From JBDKTK01 sp039680225 (GTDB taxonomy: Bacteria > Desulfobacterota > Syntrophia > Syntrophales > UBA4778): a DNA stretch of 20,470 nt. The notes below the pieces were generated by a model. That model was given only the letters and a program-made list of their open reading frames with translations, had not been told where the DNA came from and searched no databases. Each line of letters starts with the position of its first letter. Position 1 is the first letter of the stretch. Below are positions 14,310-20,470 of this stretch, piece by piece. The position numbers and the translations under genes are program-made. The DNA is taken from contig JBDKTK010000223.1 of the NCBI GenBank assembly GCA_039680225.1, positions 1-20,470 of the forward strand. Direction: 5' to 3'.

Positions 14310-14723
14310 ATGCGTCATAAACGAGCGGGTAAAAAACTGGGCAGGTCGGCCAGCCATCGCGATGCCATGATGAGAAACATGGTGACATCTTTCCTCAAAG
14401 AGGAAAAGGTCATCACCACGGATATGAAAGCGAAGCTGCTGAAGAGCCTTACCGATAAGATGATCACCCTCGGCAAGCAGGGCGATTTGCATGCGCGCCG
14501 TCAGGTGGCGATGGTCGTGCGGGACAGGACCGCATCGAAGAAGCTTTTCGAGGAAATCTCTCCGCGGTTCCAGGACCGGCAGGGCGGATATACGAGATCA
14601 GTTAAGATCGGAAACCGTCATGGCGATAACGCCCCGATTTCGGTGGTTGAGCTTGTTGCCAAGCCGGAGGAAAAGCCCAAGGCCAAGAAAAAAGGAAGGC
14701 CGAAGAAAGAGAAAACAGAATAA
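14310..14723 (+). CDS. rplQ: Large ribosomal subunit protein L17 with basic tail
   Basis: L17 lies near the exit-tunnel rim. The 137 residues start MRHKRAGKKLGRSASHRDAM and include NRHGDNAPISVVELV, which ends the usual fold at about residue 117. A 20-residue Lys-rich tail follows, with GRPKK (129-133) resembling an AT-hook core. AGGG at 14296-14299 lies 10 bases before the ATG. This is the last gene of the long cluster; a hairpin follows 10 bases after the stop. Confidence 0.97.
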   Translation: MRHKRAGKKLGRSASHRDAMMRNMVTSFLKEEKVITTDMKAKLLKSLTDKMITLGKQGDLHARRQVAMVVRDRTASKKLFEEISPRFQDRQGGYTRSVKIGNRHGDNAPISVVELVAKPEEKPKAKKKGRPKKEKTE

Positions 14724-14733
14724 AATAGCTTCA

Positions 14734-14760
14734 ACAAAGGCGGCCATGAGCCGCCTTTGT
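14734..14760 (+). terminator. Hairpin after rplQ, probable end of the large operon
   Basis: ACAAAGGCGGC (14734-14744) pairs perfectly with GCCGCCTTTGT (14750-14760) across a 5-base loop: 11 base pairs, six of them G-C. The following bases are CATTTCC, so there is only a short T run; a nine-T stretch comes 30 bases later (14790-14798). It is probably a terminator or 3'-end stabiliser, but its U tract is poor and some readthrough into the next gene is possible. Confidence 0.7.
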
Positions 14761-14832
14761 CATTTCCGGGGTTAGTCTTTCCGCTTGCATTTTTTTTTGA
14801 AATGGCTTTATATCGTTAGAAACACTACCTTT

Positions 14833-14864
14833 TTGACAGGGGTTAATGATTTTTTAAATAAAAT
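14833..14864 (+). promoter_or_regulatory. Probable sigma-70-type promoter for the EF-Tu-like small gene
   Basis: A perfect -35 box TTGACA (14833-14838) is followed by an AT-rich stretch. Candidate -10 boxes are TAAATA (14855-14860, spacer 16), TTAAAT (14854-14859, spacer 15) and the better-matching TAAAAT (14859-14864, spacer 20). The -10 assignment is uncertain. The site is between the rplQ hairpin and the next start codon, where a promoter is expected. Confidence 0.55.
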
Positions 14865-14909
14865 CAATCAATAACTGGTTCTGAACAAGGAACGGGAAGG
14901 AGAAACAGC

Positions 14910-15170
14910 ATGGCGGAAGAGAAAGTAGGGGAAGTCGTAAAGTTCTTTGCGAAACCCAGCGTTGCGGCGGTGAAGGTAATTTCCGGAGAGCTCAATGTCG
15001 GCGATACGGTTAAGTTCACCGGGTTTACAACCGATTTCGAAGTCAAGATCGACTCAATGGAAGTTAACAACCAGAAAGTCGAAAAGGCTGTAGCGGGCGA
15101 TTATATAGGTTTGAAGGTATCGGACAGGGTCCGTCCGGGAGATGAGGTTTTCAAGGTCACCCCGGAATAA
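14910..15170 (+). CDS. Small stand-alone protein resembling EF-Tu domain II
   Basis: The 86 residues look like a single translation-factor beta barrel (domain II of translational GTPases). GELNVGDTVKFTGFTTDFEV (26-45), then IDSMEVNNQKVEKAVAGDYI (47-66) and GLKVSDRVRPGDEVFKV (67-83) follow the pattern of EF-Tu, SelB and IF-2. There is no G1-G5 GTPase motif, signal peptide or membrane segment, so it is a cytoplasmic protein that cannot act as a GTPase. Databases carry such genes as translation elongation factor-like proteins; I know of no assigned function. AAGGAG lies 7 bases before the ATG. It has its own probable promoter and terminator. Its place beside ribosomal genes suggests, but does not show, a role in translation or tRNA binding. 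Confidence 0.85.
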   Translation: MAEEKVGEVVKFFAKPSVAAVKVISGELNVGDTVKFTGFTTDFEVKIDSMEVNNQKVEKAVAGDYIGLKVSDRVRPGDEVFKVTPE

Positions 15171-15198
15171 TCGATATTAATTGAGCAGATTTTTATTG

Positions 15199-15233
15199 AG
15201 AGCCACTGGACAATACCTCTGGCTCTTTTTTTT
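15199..15233 (+). terminator. Intrinsic terminator after the EF-Tu-like small gene
   Basis: AGAGCCA (15199-15205) pairs with TGGCTCT (15220-15226). An inner GG/CC pair (15208-15209 with 15216-15217) may close the 14-base loop further. The stem runs into eight Ts (15226-15233). This is a good Rho-independent terminator and makes the preceding gene a likely single-gene transcript. Confidence 0.8.
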
Positions 15234-15295
15234 CATAAAACATTGTTGTTTAAATACGTCTGTGATAAGCGAGCCTAAATCTTGCGGGAATAAAA

Positions 15296-16555
15296 ATGGC
15301 AGAATTAAACAGCCTTAAATATTTAGAAAGCCTAGAAAAAAGCGGGATCAAGCTCGGCCTCTCCGCAGTTTCCGGGCTGATGAAACGACTCGGGGACCCG
15401 CAGAACAAATACAAATCCGTTCTGATTGCGGGCACTAACGGCAAAGGTTCAACAGCAGCAATGCTTGCCGCGATTCTGTCCAGCGCTGGTCTGTCTGTCG
15501 GGCTCTATACATCTCCGCATTTGTCCGATTTCCGGGAGAGGATCAGGATCAATAGTGCTCTCATCACAAAAAAGGAATTGTCCTCGTTGATCGAAGAGGT
15601 GCGCGGCCGGGTAACAGAGCAAGTCACGTATTTCGAATTTACGACGGCCCTGGCCTTCCTGTACTTTTTCCGGAAGGAAGCGGACATTGCCGTCCTGGAA
15701 GTGGGGATGGGCGGCAGGCTCGATGCAACGAATCTGGTTAATCCGGAAGTCTCAATTATCACCAACATATCGCTCGAGCACAGGGAATACCTGGGCAGCA
15801 GCCTGAGTCAGATAGCCCGCGAAAAGGCTGGAATAATCAAGAAAAACGGGATATGCATCACGGGTGCGGCGCAGCGTGATGTTTTAGACGTTATCGAGGA
15901 AACCTGCGCCGGCAGGAAATCGCGGTTGCTTGTCCTTGGCAGGGATTTTCGTGTCCGGGATGCCGGAAGCGGCGCATTCAGTTATAAAGGGATATGCAGA
16001 GATTTTCAGCGTCTGAGGACCCCTCTGTTGGGGAAGCATCAAATAAAAAATGCGGCCCTGGCGCTGGCAGCGGTCGAGGTCCTCGGGGCAAAAGGAGCCG
16101 AGATAAGCGATGAGCAGGTTTCCCGGGGCATAGAGAATACCCGTTGGGAAGGCAGGCTGGAAGTCCTTCGCGAGCGCCCGTTCGTAATTGCGGATGGGGC
16201 GCACAATCCTGCAGGGATAACAGCGCTCCTGAAGGCGATACCCGCAAATTTCAAATACCGGAAACTGATTTTTATCCTGGGTGTCCTGAGAGACAAGAAT
16301 TACCGGGCGATGTTCCGGAAAATATTTCAAATGGCGGACCATATTATCCTGACAAGGCCTGATACCGGCAGGGGGTTGGAACCGGAACTTTTCGGGGCTG
16401 ACTCGCCGAAAGTAACTATGCGGTCATCTCCGCGCGAAGCGCTTCAGATGGCCCTCTCAATGGCTGGGCCCCGGGATCTGATATGCGCGACAGGCTCTCT
16501 CTATCTGATCGCTGATATTCGCGAGCTGATAAACAAGGATAATAAACAAGAATAA
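15296..16555 (+). CDS. folC: Bifunctional dihydrofolate synthase / folylpolyglutamate synthase
   Basis: FolC adds L-glutamate to dihydropteroate and then extends the polyglutamate tail of folates, using ATP, in the cytoplasm. The 419 residues belong to the Mur ligase family: P-loop GTNGKGS (46-52), then YTSPHLSDFRERIRIN (71-86), EVGMGGRLDATN (135-146), ITNISLEHREYLG (155-167, with Ser and Glu where Gly and Asp are frequent) and DGAHNPAG (300-307) in the C-terminal domain. The start region lacks a strong Shine-Dalgarno (GCGGGA only). I found no clear promoter in the 62 bases after the upstream terminator. lptD begins 32 bases downstream, so the two probably share a transcript. Confidence 0.95.
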   Translation: MAELNSLKYLESLEKSGIKLGLSAVSGLMKRLGDPQNKYKSVLIAGTNGKGSTAAMLAAILSSAGLSVGLYTSPHLSDFRERIRINSALITKKELSSLIEEVRGRVTEQVTYFEFTTALAFLYFFRKEADIAVLEVGMGGRLDATNLVNPEVSIITNISLEHREYLGSSLSQIAREKAGIIKKNGICITGAAQRDVLDVIEETCAGRKSRLLVLGRDFRVRDAGSGAFSYKGICRDFQRLRTPLLGKHQIKNAALALAAVEVLGAKGAEISDEQVSRGIENTRWEGRLEVLRERPFVIADGAHNPAGITALLKAIPANFKYRKLIFILGVLRDKNYRAMFRKIFQMADHIILTRPDTGRGLEPELFGADSPKVTMRSSPREALQMALSMAGPRDLICATGSLYLIADIRELINKDNKQE

Positions 16556-16587
16556 TGTAACGGATATCCTCAACAGGTAATTATTAA

Positions 16588-18822
16588 ATGCGCTTTCCTG
16601 CTCAGACCGCGGCAGTCCTGATTTGCATCCTCGTGTCTATTTTTTCCGGGGCGACGTCCTCGTCCGCCGCCCAGAAGCAAGTCAGGGGCCCGTATAATAT
16701 CGAAGCCGATCTGCTCACCTATGAGAAAGACAGCGACACATATCATGCAAGCGGGAACGTGGTTATAACCTTCACCGGAGGCATGGTCAAAGCCGATTCC
16801 ATCACAATCAACAGGCCGACCGGAAATGCCCTGGCCGAAGGCAATGCATACCTGAAAAGCAATGATGACATCCTGGAAGGCGCAATCGTTTCCTTCAACC
16901 TGGATGAGAAGACCGGGACTGTTTACAACGGAAAGGTGTTCTTCGCCAAAAACCATCTTTACCTTCAAGGCGATGAGATCGAGAAAAAAGGCGATGCGAC
17001 CTATTTCCTGAAAAACGCCAATGCCACCACATGCGACGGCGACTCTCCCGCATGGAGGCTCAAAGCCAGGGAATTGGAGGTCACGATAGACGGATACGGC
17101 ACCTTGAAGGGAGGGTCTTTCCAGGTCAGGAACACACCGATACTTTACCTGCCGTATTTCATCTTTCCCGCAAAAACTACGAGACAGTCCGGGTTGCTTT
17201 ATCCCAATATAGCCCAGTCATCGAAGAACGGTTTCGATATCGAAATACCTTTTTTTTGGGCCATATCCGACAGCACAGACGCCACCTTCTACCAAAGGTA
17301 TATGGTCGAGCGCGGCTACAAGCAGGGGATGGAGTACAGGTATACCTTCAGCAAGGATACATTTGGAACGGCTTACGCGGATTATATAAGGGATAACAAG
17401 ACAGAGAGCGAAACCGTAGACGACCTGAGCAGGAACTGGCAGGAAAGCCGCAACCGCTGGTCTTATTACCTCAATCACGAGACCGATTTCAGCCCCGGCA
17501 CTTACCTCCGCACGGACCTGGCGAAGGTTTCGGACCACTTTTATTTCCGGGATTTCTCGGATTTCAATTATTACCTGCAAAATTATACGCAAAACCCGAA
17601 CAGGCGTTTTGACAGGATTTCCTTCCGGGGGGACCAGACACTGACCAGCCTGGACTCAAAGGCAAGGCTCGTCAAGACAGAAGGTTACTTCAACTTCACA
17701 GGCTTGGGCCAGTACACGGACGACCTGAGGTTCAACAGCAATGATGCCACCCTCCAGAGGTACCCGGAGTTGGTCCTTGCGGCAATCAGGCAGCCGGTAT
17801 TCAAAACGGGGTTGAATTTCGAATTGTCGTCCCAGTACGATTATTTCTACAGGAAGCTCGGCGACAAGGGCCATTTCGGCGAGTTGAACCCCATTTTATC
17901 CAGGCCCGTCAGTTTCGGTGACTACCTGCAAATCACGCCGTTTACGGGCGCAAGGGGCACTTTCTGGGACAGCTCAGGCAGTGCCGACAAGAGCGACAAC
18001 AGGAAAATGGTCATTGCCGGCACCACGGCCAGCACGGAGGTGTTCAGGGTTTACAATTTCAAACCTGGAGAAGGCGTGGAAAAAATAAAGCACTCAATAA
18101 AGCCCGAGTTGAATTATACATATGCCGCAGTTGATCAGGGGGACCGCCCCGATTATGTGGCGAATTTCGATTCGGCCAATATCCTTACCTATTCCCTTTA
18201 CAATTATCTCACCACAAGGTCCCGCGGGAAGGACGGGAAACCCGTATACAATGAGCTGCTGCGCCTGAAACTGACCCAGTCATATGACATAAAGAGGGCA
18301 AGGGAAGACAGCCCGGACAATTCGGGGCTGAACGAGTTCGGGCCGGTGGCGATTGAGGCCGATGTATACCCCCTCAATTACCTGTCCTATCATGCGGATG
18401 CGGTTTATGATGCGAATTCGGGGGATTGGATCAGGAGCAACCATGACCTCACGTTAAAGGATGCAAGGGGCGACACGGCTTCGATCGGATACAGGTTTAC
18501 AAAAGGAGGATCTCTTACCTTTAGCTACCTTACGGAGCCGGGTGCCGTTACGAGTACCAGCTCTTTGGTGGAAAGCGCGATCAGGGAAATCAATCTGGCG
18601 ATCAGGGCGAAGGCGACAAAATCCCTGGACCTTCTTTATGTCCTGAGGCGGAACGAGGTCGAGGGCGTCAGCCTGGAAACCACCTATGGCATTGAATACC
18701 GGCAGCAGTGCTGGAGTGTCCAGGTCAGCTACTCCGATACAACTACGGATAAGAGATTCCTGGTGGTATTCTCCTTGCTTGGATTGGGGAATGTGGCGAG
18801 GGTCGGCACTCCCGGCTTTTAA
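16588..18822 (+). CDS. lptD: LPS-assembly outer membrane protein LptD
   Basis: LptD is the outer-membrane barrel that, with the lipoprotein LptE, inserts lipopolysaccharide into the outer leaflet. The 744 residues start with a signal peptide (MRFPAQTAAVLICILVSIFS), with cleavage likely near residue 28 (SSSAA). An OstA/LptA-like beta-jellyroll follows (about 33-190, starting YNIEADLLTYEKDSDTYHAS). TPILYLPYFIFPAKTTRQSG leads into the barrel domain, which runs to the C-terminal Phe744. The mature part has only two cysteines, C149 and C708, compared with four in E. coli. The Shine-Dalgarno is weak (GGTAAT). No terminator follows, so readthrough into rplM is possible. Confidence 0.94.
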   Translation: MRFPAQTAAVLICILVSIFSGATSSSAAQKQVRGPYNIEADLLTYEKDSDTYHASGNVVITFTGGMVKADSITINRPTGNALAEGNAYLKSNDDILEGAIVSFNLDEKTGTVYNGKVFFAKNHLYLQGDEIEKKGDATYFLKNANATTCDGDSPAWRLKARELEVTIDGYGTLKGGSFQVRNTPILYLPYFIFPAKTTRQSGLLYPNIAQSSKNGFDIEIPFFWAISDSTDATFYQRYMVERGYKQGMEYRYTFSKDTFGTAYADYIRDNKTESETVDDLSRNWQESRNRWSYYLNHETDFSPGTYLRTDLAKVSDHFYFRDFSDFNYYLQNYTQNPNRRFDRISFRGDQTLTSLDSKARLVKTEGYFNFTGLGQYTDDLRFNSNDATLQRYPELVLAAIRQPVFKTGLNFELSSQYDYFYRKLGDKGHFGELNPILSRPVSFGDYLQITPFTGARGTFWDSSGSADKSDNRKMVIAGTTASTEVFRVYNFKPGEGVEKIKHSIKPELNYTYAAVDQGDRPDYVANFDSANILTYSLYNYLTTRSRGKDGKPVYNELLRLKLTQSYDIKRAREDSPDNSGLNEFGPVAIEADVYPLNYLSYHADAVYDANSGDWIRSNHDLTLKDARGDTASIGYRFTKGGSLTFSYLTEPGAVTSTSSLVESAIREINLAIRAKATKSLDLLYVLRRNEVEGVSLETTYGIEYRQQCWSVQVSYSDTTTDKRFLVVFSLLGLGNVARVGTPGF

Positions 18823-18840
18823 CATAGAGGCAATTTTCTC

Positions 18841-18869
18841 TTGACAAAACTCCCTATATTTCATAATTT
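18841..18869 (+). promoter_or_regulatory. Probable promoter for rplM-rpsI
   Basis: A perfect TTGACA (18841-18846) is followed by CATAAT (18862-18867, spacer 15) or the poorer TAATTT (18864-18869, spacer 17), in an AT-rich gap between lptD and rplM. The spacing is not ideal, so the exact -10 is uncertain. It is well placed, 30-40 bases before the rplM start. Confidence 0.6.
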
Positions 18870-18901
18870 CTCCCTTTAATTTATAGCAAAGCGGAGACCT
18901 C

Positions 18902-19333
18902 ATGAAGACTTACCAGGCCAAGAAGGACGAGATCAAGAGGAACTGGTTCCTCATAGATGCAGAAGGAAAAATCCTCGGAAGGCTGGCGGCGGATATAGCT
19001 GCCCGGCTGAGGGGCAAGAACAAGGCTGTTTATACGCCCCATGTGGACACGGGAGATTTCATAATTGTAATCAATGCCGAGAAAATCGGACTGACCGGGA
19101 AGAAGCTCGAAGACAAGATTTACTATCACCACACGGGCTACCCGGGAGGGATAAAAGGCATATCCGCGGGCAAACTCCTGCAGACAAAGCCTGAAGACGT
19201 GCTGCGCTTTGCCGTCAAAGGCATGCTCCCGAAAAATACCCTGGGCAGGGCAATGCTGAAAAAGCTCAAAATCTATGCGGGAAGCGAACATCCCCACAGC
19301 GCCCAGTTACCTAAAGCAGCAAAAAACGCATAA
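18902..19333 (+). CDS. rplM: Large ribosomal subunit protein L13
   Basis: L13 is one of the earliest 50S assembly proteins. The 143 residues include WFLIDAEGKILGRLAADIA, VDTGDFIIVINAEKIGLTG, YYHHTGYPGG, VKGMLPKNTLGR and YAGSEHPHSAQ, all family signatures. GCGGAG lies about 6 bases before the ATG. It forms the usual two-gene unit with rpsI, 18 bases downstream. Confidence 0.97.
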   Translation: MKTYQAKKDEIKRNWFLIDAEGKILGRLAADIAARLRGKNKAVYTPHVDTGDFIIVINAEKIGLTGKKLEDKIYYHHTGYPGGIKGISAGKLLQTKPEDVLRFAVKGMLPKNTLGRAMLKKLKIYAGSEHPHSAQLPKAAKNA

Positions 19334-19351
19334 AAAATACCAGGAGTAAAA

Positions 19352-19747
19352 ATGGCTTCAGTTAAGACCTACTATGCAACGGGAAAGAGGAAGACCTCCA
19401 TCGCCAGGGTTTGGCTCAAGGAAGGGACCGGAGAGGCTATAGTCAACAAGCGGAGCGTTGACAGCTATTTTTCAAGGGAAGTTTTGAAAAAACTTATCCA
19501 GCAGCCCCTGGAGCTTACCGGCAAAAAAGGCAAATGCGACTTATACATCAATGTCAGCGGCGGCGGAAGCGCCGGACAGGCTGGGGCCATCAAGCAGGGC
19601 ATCTCCAAGGCCCTGGTCGAACTCGATGCCGACCTGAGGCCTGTTCTGAAAAAAGCCGGATTCCTCACGAGAGATTCCCGTATCAAGGAGAGGAAAAAAT
19701 ACGGACAACCCGGAGCCCGCAAACGGTTCCAATTCTCAAAGAGGTAA
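19352..19747 (+). CDS. rpsI: Small ribosomal subunit protein S9
   Basis: S9 lies in the 30S head; its C-terminal tail reaches the anticodon of the P-site tRNA. The 131 residues contain YATGKRKTSIARVWL (8-22), GGGSAGQAGAIKQGISKAL and the tail ERKKYGQPGARKRFQFSKR, ending in the invariant Lys-Arg. CAGGAG lies 7 bases before the ATG. A terminator follows about 14 bases after the stop. Confidence 0.97.
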   Translation: MASVKTYYATGKRKTSIARVWLKEGTGEAIVNKRSVDSYFSREVLKKLIQQPLELTGKKGKCDLYINVSGGGSAGQAGAIKQGISKALVELDADLRPVLKKAGFLTRDSRIKERKKYGQPGARKRFQFSKR

Positions 19748-19761
19748 CAGGAACATTTGGA

Positions 19762-19789
19762 AAAAAAGGGGGCTTATGCCTCCTTTTTT
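19762..19789 (+). terminator. Intrinsic terminator after rpsI
   Basis: AAAAAAGGGGGC (19762-19773) pairs with GCCTCCTTTTTT (19778-19789), including one G-U pair, around a TTAT loop. The A and T tracts on both sides make it a classic, potentially bidirectional terminator. argC starts only 33 bases further on, so it may act as an attenuator for argC rather than a full stop. Confidence 0.85.
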
Positions 19790-19822
19790 GTGTGCGCGAG
19801 ATTTGCTGAAGGTGGAGGACAG

Positions 19823-20470
19823 ATGCTGAAAGCAGGAATATACGGAGCAAGCGGATACACCGGGCAGGAACTTTTGAAATTCCTCTCAAGGCATCCGGAT
19901 GTGGAAATCAAAGCGGTAACGTCACGGAGGTTCAAGGACCTTCCCGTAGCGGACGTGTTTCCGTGTTTCGAGGGGTTGACAAAAATAAAATATATCGATG
20001 CATCGGCGGAAGAGATCGCGTCGGCATGCGATGTTGTATTTTCAGCCCTCCCCCACGGGGTCGCCATGGACTTCGTACCGAGACTCCTCAAGTCCGGCAA
20101 GAAGGTCATCGACCTCAGCGCCGACTTCCGGCTCAGGAGCCTCACCGTTTATGAAAAATGGTACCGGTCGCATTCTTCTGCGGATTATTTATCCAGGGCC
20201 GTTTACGGGCTGCCTGAACTTTACAGGGTCAAGCTGAATACTGCTCAGCTAGTTGCTAATCCCGGTTGCTACCCGACAAGCATTATCCTGGGACTCGCCC
20301 CCGCCCTCAAGAGCGGCCTCGTAGATCCTGCATCAATTATCGCCGATTCGAAATCGGGTGTGAGCGGCGCCGGCCGGGAGCCGAAAACAGGATCGCTTTT
20401 TTGCGAAGTCAATGAAGGGTTTAGACCCTATAATATCCTGAAACACAGGCACACGCCGGAAATAGAGCAG
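19823..20470 (+). CDS. argC: N-acetyl-gamma-glutamyl-phosphate reductase, 5' part (cut by window end)
   Basis: ArgC carries out the NADPH-dependent reduction of N-acetylglutamyl phosphate to the semialdehyde in arginine biosynthesis. The visible 216 residues start MLKAGIYGASGYTGQELLKF with the nucleotide-binding GxSGYTG loop (8-14). They include SALPHGVAM (74-82), VIDLSADFRL, the catalytic Cys149 in NPGCYPTS, KSGVSGAGREPK and the conserved HRHTPEIEQ (208-216) with active-site His210. The frame is open to the last base; the remaining C-terminal part lies outside. GGAGG (19814-19818) gives a good ribosome-binding site. Confidence 0.96.
   Translation, partial: MLKAGIYGASGYTGQELLKFLSRHPDVEIKAVTSRRFKDLPVADVFPCFEGLTKIKYIDASAEEIASACDVVFSALPHGVAMDFVPRLLKSGKKVIDLSADFRLRSLTVYEKWYRSHSSADYLSRAVYGLPELYRVKLNTAQLVANPGCYPTSIILGLAPALKSGLVDPASIIADSKSGVSGAGREPKTGSLFCEVNEGFRPYNILKHRHTPEIEQ

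Noticed and set aside
19976..19996. TTGACA followed by TATATC inside argC
   Set aside because: The spacer is only 9 bases and the site lies within conserved coding sequence, so it is not a credible promoter.
1..20470. CRISPR, tRNA, rRNA, insertion sequences, phage or defence genes
   Set aside because: I looked on both strands for repeat arrays, tRNA-like folds, transposase or nuclease motifs and found none; the window is filled by housekeeping genes.

Overview
This window is the core ribosomal-protein region of a diderm (Gram-negative) bacterium, all encoded on the + strand. It starts inside tuf (EF-Tu) and runs without a break through a fused S10-spc-alpha cluster: rpsJ, rplC, rplD, rplW, rplB, rpsS, rplV, rpsC, rplP, rpmC, rpsQ, rplN, rplX, rplE, rpsN (zinc type), rpsH, rplF, rplR, rpsE, rpmD, rplO, secY, map, infA, rpmJ, rpsM, rpsK, rpsD, rpoA, rplQ. 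Gaps between these genes are at most 66 bases, several genes overlap, and the whole is probably one long transcript.

After rplQ come a hairpin, a sigma-70-like promoter and a small stand-alone protein resembling domain II of EF-Tu, closed by a good intrinsic terminator. Then follow folC (folate metabolism) and lptD (LPS export to the outer membrane), a promoter with rplM-rpsI, another terminator, and the first 216 codons of argC (arginine biosynthesis), cut by the window end. No tRNA, rRNA, CRISPR array, insertion sequence or phage gene is visible. No stretch above 300 bases lacks a gene; the longest gap is 186 bases (14724-14909).

LptD shows an LPS-bearing outer membrane. As I recall, the rplM-rpsI-argC order and map-infA-rpmJ inside the cluster fit Deltaproteobacteria in the broad sense (Desulfobacterota and relatives) or a neighbouring uncultured phylum. 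I cannot place the organism more closely. Arginine is written mostly with AGG/AGA even in ribosomal genes, and 11 of 30 complete genes in the large cluster start with GTG or TTG.

This is mostly ordinary, highly conserved DNA and I see no exotic system. The most notable points are a textbook intrinsic-terminator hairpin between rpsJ and rplC, where downstream genes would depend on readthrough; the small EF-Tu-domain-II-like gene with its own promoter and terminator; a secY-map junction lacking adk and carrying an exact 11-base tandem duplication; and a terminator between rpsI and argC that leaves almost no room for an argC promoter.
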